Shown piece by piece: positions 44,017 to 46,772 of a stretch of 46,772 bases of DNA. Source of the DNA: a virus; the IMG/VR virus record IMGVR_UViG_3300023210_000060, positions 1-46,772 of that record. One strand, given 5' to 3'. Position 1 is the stretch's first letter. Each line of letters begins with the position of its first letter. The translations under genes and the position numbers were made by a program. The notes beneath the pieces are model-generated. The model saw only the letters and a list, made by a program, of their open reading frames with translations, ran no database searches and was not told where the DNA came from.

Positions 44017-44775
44017 TTAAATAACGCGAGTTTTTTCGTGACCAACCCTGATACGGGGATCACACCAAATCTCATAACCTGCTTCCTTTGCATCCAAACA
44101 GAAGGAGACATCCTCTCCACACATATCCTGTACTGCACCACTATCAAAGACTTGCATCTTCGGTGCAAACCATGGATACTTTATCTCATTGTTCTCAAAC
44201 ACTCCGTGCTTGATGAGGATCCATCCGAAGCCTGCATAATCAACCGTGAATGGTTTCTTACGATTCTTCATCGTATCCAATGTCTCATGATTCATGACTC
44301 CACCATTGTTCTTGAAGTCATCCTCTTCTAACCAATGAGCAACTGATGATGTCTTTCCATCCTCGGTACAATACCATCCAGAAGCAATGTCCTCATCCAT
44401 TAGTACCAACTGATAAAACTTCTCGGTGCTAAACACAATATCACTATCAATCCATAGTTGATAATCATACTTTAGTTTGCCGTCCCAGGGAATCTGATCA
44501 GGGCCACGTAGGACGTTCGCTCCAAGACACTTGCATCGAGCAAAGTTGACCATGGAACTATAGTCCTGACTGATCTGAATCGCTGCCCCTGCCTGCACTA
44601 AGTCAAAACAGAGTTGTACGAAGTTCTTTAGATACGTGTAGGATACTCCACGCCCAGGAAGACAAAAGACAATCGTCTTCCCTTTTACCATCTCACGAGC
44701 TTTCGTATAATCCCACTCTTCGGTTGTTGTTTTCGCAGCGGGTGGTTTCGCCTTGATCGTAAATCCTTTCGCCAT
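44017..44775 (-). CDS. GT-A type glycosyltransferase-like protein
   Basis: A 252-aa protein with the layout of a small GT-A (GT2-like) glycosyltransferase: a nucleotide-sugar Rossmann start KTIVFCLPGRGVSYTYLKNF (33-52), the metal-binding DxD in YQLWIDSDIVF (D110, D112), a GWYCTEDG segment, and the acceptor/catalytic region GEDVSFCLDAKEAGYEIWCD followed by RIRVGHEK near the C-terminus. Such proteins are common in cyanophages; the sugar and acceptor (DNA, fibre protein or host glycan) cannot be read from sequence. A near-consensus sigma70 promoter lies upstream, unlike the late motifs of the virion genes, so it may be expressed earlier. It heads a run of closely spaced genes down to the ATP-grasp-like protein. 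Confidence 0.9.
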   Translation of the reverse strand: MAKGFTIKAKPPAAKTTTEEWDYTKAREMVKGKTIVFCLPGRGVSYTYLKNFVQLCFDLVQAGAAIQISQDYSSMVNFARCKCLGANVLRGPDQIPWDGKLKYDYQLWIDSDIVFSTEKFYQLVLMDEDIASGWYCTEDGKTSSVAHWLEEDDFKNNGGVMNHETLDTMKNRKKPFTVDYAGFGWILIKHGVFENNEIKYPWFAPKMQVFDSGAVQDMCGEDVSFCLDAKEAGYEIWCDPRIRVGHEKTRVI

Positions 44776-44798
44776 AATCTGAAATGATGAACTCAGTT

Positions 44799-44827
44799 AT
44801 TCTAACGTATTATATAGCGTCTGTCAA
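44799..44827 (-). promoter_or_regulatory. Sigma70-type promoter before the glycosyltransferase
   Basis: The minus strand has TTGACA (44822-44827), a 17-nt spacer and TAGAAT (44799-44804): a perfect -35 and a 5/6 -10. The spacer also contains TATAAT at too short a distance from the -35. The -35 overlaps the stop codon of the AbrB-like gene. Transcription would begin near 44792, giving a leader of about 17 nt. Confidence 0.75.
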
Positions 44828-45003
44828 TCTAACGTTTCACACGTTTCAATGACAATATCATTGCCATCTAGAGACGCTGAGAGGCACGTTCCGTCATACC
44901 ATCCCATATCATTTACAAGATACTCGGGAAGTAATATCATATACTCATGAGTTACTGGATCGACCTCTACGTTTAATTTTATTGGCCCAGAATTTTTTTT
45001 CAT
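44824..45003 (-). CDS. AbrB/MazE-like small protein
   Basis: I start this at the ATG at 45003 (59 aa, beginning MKKNSGPIKLNVEVDPVTHE). The segment LLPEYLVNDMGWYDGTCLSA followed by DGNDIVIETC matches the swapped-hairpin pattern of AbrB/MazE/SpoVT-type DNA-binding domains (strand, LP.....lgw..G, strand, G..ivi). Similar short proteins occur in cyanophages. It could be a transcription regulator or an orphan antitoxin; no toxin gene lies beside it. The frame is open to 45159, but that extension runs through a C10 homopolymer and non-coding-looking sequence, so I reject it. A plausible sigma70 promoter lies just upstream. Confidence 0.8.
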   Translation of the reverse strand: MKKNSGPIKLNVEVDPVTHEYMILLPEYLVNDMGWYDGTCLSASLDGNDIVIETCETLD

Positions 45004-45024
45004 ATCGATATTTACATTCTTGGA

Positions 45025-45053
45025 ATTATATATGGGGTGGGGGTTTTTGAAAA
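45025..45053 (-). promoter_or_regulatory. Putative sigma70 promoter before the AbrB-like gene
   Basis: The minus strand has TTTTCA (45048-45053; 4/6), a 17-nt spacer and a perfect TATAAT (45025-45030), ending 21 nt before the AbrB-like ATG. Confidence 0.55.
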
Positions 45054-45179
45054 AGTATTCGGCATAACATAAAGCCCTCTTGGGTAACACTTTGTAGACT
45101 AGGGTAGTTAGGCGTTTTAATAACGGGGGGGGGGCCATCGCCGCCTTAATCAACAACAACCGCGCCGCCCTTAACTGTC
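45054..45179. other. Non-coding stretch with a 10-base G/C homopolymer
   Basis: No convincing gene lies here. It holds an uninterrupted run of ten G on the plus strand (45125-45134; C10 on the minus strand), flanked on the minus strand by two near-identical GC-rich stretches TTAAGGGCGGCG and TTAAGGCGGCG. The local composition is unlike the AT-rich structural genes. The run could be a slippage-prone tract or an assembly/sequencing artefact. Confidence 0.6.
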
Positions 45180-45204
45180 AAAAAAGGGGGCAATGTAGCC
45201 CCCT
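45180..45204 (-). terminator. Rho-independent terminator
   Basis: On the minus strand: GGGGGC, a 6-nt loop TACATT, GCCCCC, then six T. The 6-bp all-GC stem (45186-45191 with 45198-45203; an extra A-T closes it) plus T tract is a textbook intrinsic terminator. It lies 5 nt after the stop of the 61-aa gene and separates the small-gene region from the AbrB/glycosyltransferase region. Confidence 0.9.
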
Positions 45205-45209
45205 CTATG

Positions 45210-45395
45210 TTATTCAAATGTAGGGATCTTATCTAATGCTTCCTGCTGATACTTATCAGCACAGACACCTGCAAAGAATGAAGCTTCAGAGGGGAAGAGT
45301 TGACCTAAGGTGGGTTGAATGTCTGTCTGAGTGTTACGCTCTACCCAACGGATTGATTGGGTTGCGATGTCAGAGCACATTGAGAAGATTGCCAT
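45210..45395 (-). CDS. 61-aa small protein, unknown
   Basis: A 61-aa protein beginning MAIFSMCSDIATQSIRWVER and including FPSEASFFAGVCADKYQQEA. No family is recognised. There are two Cys (C7 and another near residue 45) and no membrane segment. It has no clear ribosome binding site, but it ends 5 nt before a strong terminator, consistent with its being the last gene of a short transcript together with the 42-aa gene upstream. Confidence 0.7.
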   Translation of the reverse strand: MAIFSMCSDIATQSIRWVERNTQTDIQPTLGQLFPSEASFFAGVCADKYQQEALDKIPTFE

Positions 45396-45433
45396 TTGAT
45401 TGTTAGTTAGTGTGTGTGTAGAGTTGGTGTTAC

Positions 45434-45562
45434 TTAGTAGTCGATGTTGGAGTTAATGAAGTTCTCAACGTTGAACTTCTCCTCCTCCTCTAGCTCACGA
45501 AGTTCAGGGATATCGAAGATCTCACCTGGGGAATCCATGATTTCTGAAAGTAGGTCGTCCAT
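45434..45562 (-). CDS. 42-aa acidic small protein
   Basis: A 42-residue, very acidic protein beginning MDDLLSEIMDSPGEIFDIPE and ending in EEEEKFNVENFINSNIDY. It is too short for most gene callers, but the frame is open from ATG to TAA, it lies in line with neighbours on the same strand, and its amphipathic acidic composition is typical of small early phage proteins. The downstream 38 nt before the 61-aa gene contain a CA-rich tract and nothing else. Function is unknown. Confidence 0.6.
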   Translation of the reverse strand: MDDLLSEIMDSPGEIFDIPELRELEEEEKFNVENFINSNIDY

Positions 45563-45587
45563 AGTGTTAGATAAGGTGAATGAATGA

Positions 45588-45617
45588 TGAAGCGATTAGA
45601 GTTGATTAATCGCTTCA
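45588..45617 (-). other. Perfect 11-bp hairpin between the 108-aa and 42-aa genes
   Basis: An 11-bp inverted repeat (45588-45598 with 45607-45617; core GAAGCGATTA) with an 8-nt loop lies 11 nt after the stop of the 108-aa gene. On the minus strand it is followed by CATCATTCATTC rather than a T tract, so it is more likely an mRNA-stabilising or processing hairpin, or a leaky terminator, than a full intrinsic terminator. Confidence 0.7.
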
Positions 45618-45628
45618 CTGTGTGAAAC

Positions 45629-45955
45629 TTAAGCGAACTCACAGAAGGTGTAACCATCAACGAAATCATGGGTGACCTTGTTGTCACGAATGAACCACTG
45701 AAAATCCTTCTGAAAGACACCATCAGTGAATGCATTGCAGAATTCGTTGATGATTGCATTGAGGCGTGATTTGGTTGTATTAGACTGCCAACCGCCATCA
45801 AATACGGTTACGAAATCATCGCCCACTTTAGCGATCAGGTTTCCATGAAGGCGAACCTCAGACACGCCGTCCTGAGTCGTAACGGATGTGTTTGCTTTGG
45901 TCCAGTTGGCATTGCCATGGATGGCGGCGTTCATTTGGGATTCGATCTTACGCAT
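45629..45955 (-). CDS. 108-aa cyanophage-type small protein, unknown
   Basis: I start this at the ATG at 45955 (MRKIESQMNAAIHGNANWTK); the frame extends to 46084, but that part overlaps the preceding gene and its leader. The body shows a beta-rich pattern: NTSVTTQDGVSEVRLHGNLI, KVGDDFVTVFDGGWQSNTTK (quoted in part) and a helix SRLNAIINEFCNAFTDG, ending FIRDNKVTHDFVDGYTFCEF. I recall similar proteins in marine cyanophages and cyanobacteria, with no assigned function. It is followed by an 11-bp hairpin. Confidence 0.8.
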   Translation of the reverse strand: MRKIESQMNAAIHGNANWTKANTSVTTQDGVSEVRLHGNLIAKVGDDFVTVFDGGWQSNTTKSRLNAIINEFCNAFTDGVFQKDFQWFIRDNKVTHDFVDGYTFCEFA

Positions 45956-45994
45956 TTTGAAACTGAGTTGAATTGGTTTGTTTGGTATGTGGCC

Positions 45995-46023
45995 AGTATA
46001 GGGCCAAAAGGGATCAGTGGCGA
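45995..46023 (-). promoter_or_regulatory. Putative promoter / repeated upstream block A
   Basis: The minus strand has TCGCCA (46018-46023; 4/6 to the -35), 17 nt, and TATACT (45995-46000; 5/6 to the -10), within ATCCCTTTTGGCCC and a GGCCACAT flank. The same flank sequence (ATCCCTTTAGGCCC...GCCACAT) precedes the 62-aa gene at 46014-46202. It would serve the 108-aa gene with a leader of about 33 nt. Confidence 0.5.
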
Positions 46024-46202
46024 TCTGAGATGTTCCAGTTCGTGGAGTGGCACACCTCAATCTTACCTGAGCGGATCGCCTCACGTCTGGCGTTTTCTGC
46101 CTGCTGTTGCTGGCGGATCTTCTCCATGACGGTCTGCATCAGAGGGGAAGGGTTTGCAGAGGTCAGGAAGATGCCGTCTGCGGATCGTTGAAGTTTGTTC
46201 AT
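46014..46202 (-). CDS. 62-aa small protein, unknown
   Basis: A 62-aa protein beginning MNKLQRSADGIFLTSANPSP and containing a helical VMEKIRQQQQAENARREAIR segment, then GKIEVCHSTNW. No family is recognised. There is no Shine-Dalgarno; a -10-like TACAAT ends only 6 nt before the ATG, so a leaderless transcript is possible. The N-terminal MNK and the upstream block are shared in form with the next gene upstream. Its stop lies inside the upstream block of the 108-aa gene. Confidence 0.7.
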   Translation of the reverse strand: MNKLQRSADGIFLTSANPSPLMQTVMEKIRQQQQAENARREAIRSGKIEVCHSTNWNISDRH

Positions 46203-46208
46203 GTGGCT

Positions 46209-46254
46209 ATTGTAGGGCCTAAAGGGATGGTTTGGAAGCGTCCCTGTGACGCTT
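46209..46254 (-). promoter_or_regulatory. Hairpin plus putative promoter, block B
   Basis: On the minus strand a 7-bp hairpin AAGCGTC-ACAGG-GACGCTT (46236-46254) is followed by ATCCCTTTAGGCCC and TACAAT (46209-46214), 17 nt after a weak TTCCAA (46232-46237). The hairpin follows the stop of the 74-aa gene by 11 nt. A terminator-like hairpin directly followed by a promoter resembles the early regulatory cassettes (PeSLs) described in T4-type phages. Confidence 0.5.
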
Positions 46255-46265
46255 ATTGAATTGGT

Positions 46266-46490
46266 TCAGGCAGACGCCTTCTTGACGTAATACTGAGCCA
46301 AACCGATGAGGTTGGACTCCTCAACGGTGGTAGGAAGTGGAAGGGTGTTCCACTTGTGGAAGGACTTTCCTTCGTCTCCTTCGTTCATGATATCTTCGAC
46401 AAGGTTGCCAGTGATCTGGCAAACGTTGGAACCTTGGTAGGTTGCCCCGAATTGGGCGGAAAGGATTGAAATCGCTTGTGTTTTGTTCAT
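46266..46490 (-). CDS. 74-aa small protein, unknown
   Basis: A 74-aa protein beginning MNKTQAISILSAQFGATYQG, with SNVCQITGNLVEDIMNEGDE in the middle and LPLPTTVEESNLIGLAQYYV near the end. Mixed alpha/beta pattern, one Cys, no membrane segment, no recognised family. As in the following gene, no Shine-Dalgarno is seen and a -10-like hexamer (CATCAT) ends 6 nt before the ATG. Confidence 0.75.
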   Translation of the reverse strand: MNKTQAISILSAQFGATYQGSNVCQITGNLVEDIMNEGDEGKSFHKWNTLPLPTTVEESNLIGLAQYYVKKASA

Positions 46491-46496
46491 ATGGCT

Positions 46497-46525
46497 ATGA
46501 TGGCACAGAATCGGTCGAAAATCAA
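46497..46525 (-). promoter_or_regulatory. Weak putative promoter, block C
   Basis: The minus strand has TTGATT (46520-46525; 4/6), 17 nt, and CATCAT (46497-46502; 4/6), ending 6 nt before the ATG of the 74-aa gene in the context AGCCATATGAAC. The spacer region also forms an imperfect hairpin GGCACA...TGTGCC. Its identity as a promoter rests mainly on similarity in layout to block B. Confidence 0.35.
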
Positions 46526-46540
46526 GGGGTCTTGTGCCGC

Positions 46541-46772
46541 TTATCCAATTGGTTTCAGAACCTTGCCCTGCTCCATGCTGTACGTCTTGAGGCGTTTGGT
46601 CATTGGCACGTCTGCTAGCTCAACCTGTTCGATCGTTGCCCGTTTGATGCTGATGCCGTTCGCCTTGTTTCCTAAGAGTCTTGTGGCTAGTTGGCGTGAG
46701 GTTCCTTGTGGGAAGGATACAAAGGACACCCATGGCTCTACCTTGTTGCGACGTGAGAAACGGGAAACTTTC
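46541..46772 (-). CDS. Partial small protein, 5' end beyond window
   Basis: The frame is open from the stop at 46541 to the right edge, giving 76 visible residues. A GTG at 46729 could start a 62-aa product, but the upstream codons read naturally (KVSRFSRRNKVEPWVSF), so I treat the gene as cut by the window edge. Visible sequence continues FPQGTSRQLATRLLGNKANG and ends VPMTKRLKTYSMEQGKVLKP. It is basic, with no recognised family. Confidence 0.65.
   Translation of the reverse strand, partial: KVSRFSRRNKVEPWVSFVSFPQGTSRQLATRLLGNKANGISIKRATIEQVELADVPMTKRLKTYSMEQGKVLKPIG

Noticed and set aside
44007-44168. 54-residue extension of the 62-aa protein
   Set aside because: It overlaps the glycosyltransferase coding end; the inner ATG has a strong AAGGAG site.
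45004-45159. 52-residue N-terminal extension of the AbrB-like protein
   Set aside because: It crosses the C10 run, has no ribosome site, and lies over a good promoter; the shorter start matches the domain.

Overview
The window looks like the virion-structure region of a T4-type myovirus of marine cyanobacteria (cyanophage-like). The DNA is AT-rich, and every gene I can support reads on the minus strand. From high to low coordinates the order is gp25, gp6, gp7, gp8, [giant DUF4815-like protein], three small proteins, gp13, gp14, gp15, gp16, [532-aa multi-module protein], gp17, [zinc-knuckle protein], gp18, gp19, gp20, gp67, [89-aa protein], gp21, gp22, gp23. This is the T4 morphogenesis order with cyanophage-style insertions. 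gp23 is cut by the left edge of the window and an unidentified small protein is cut by the right edge. There are no tRNA genes, integrase, IS elements or CRISPR arrays that I can see.

Region by region. 46.8-45.2 kb: six small genes of unknown function in early-region style. Some are separated by hairpins and by a recurring upstream block with a -10-like hexamer, and the group ends in a strong rho-independent terminator. 45.05-42.4 kb: an AbrB-like small protein, then a glycosyltransferase, three small proteins, a 2OG-Fe(II)-oxygenase-like protein and an ATP-grasp-like protein. A near-consensus sigma70 promoter lies just before the glycosyltransferase. 42.4-15.5 kb: baseplate wedge genes. Two are giants (5132 and 2456 residues) and make up nearly half the window. 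15.5-9.9 kb: small neck-position proteins, neck proteins gp13/gp14, tail terminator gp15 and small terminase gp16, followed by a lysine-rich multi-module protein inserted between the two terminase subunits. 9.9-5.1 kb: large terminase, sheath and tube. 5.1-0 kb: portal, scaffold and protease, and major capsid protein.

The genes work as one late assembly programme. Nine NATAAATA motifs (the T4 late promoter core is TATAAATA) sit 21-99 nt upstream of start codons. Within transcripts many genes are joined by TAATG, TGATG or ATGA stop-start overlaps that imply translational coupling. The features most worth following up are the 532-aa terminase-linked protein, the extreme expansion and domain rearrangement of gp7 (including a YHYH-like domain and Cys-bearing tandem repeats), beta-rich modules shared between neck and baseplate proteins, and the possible protein- or glycan-modification cassette upstream of gp25. 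Protein family names come from recognising sequence motifs and gene order; no database search was run.
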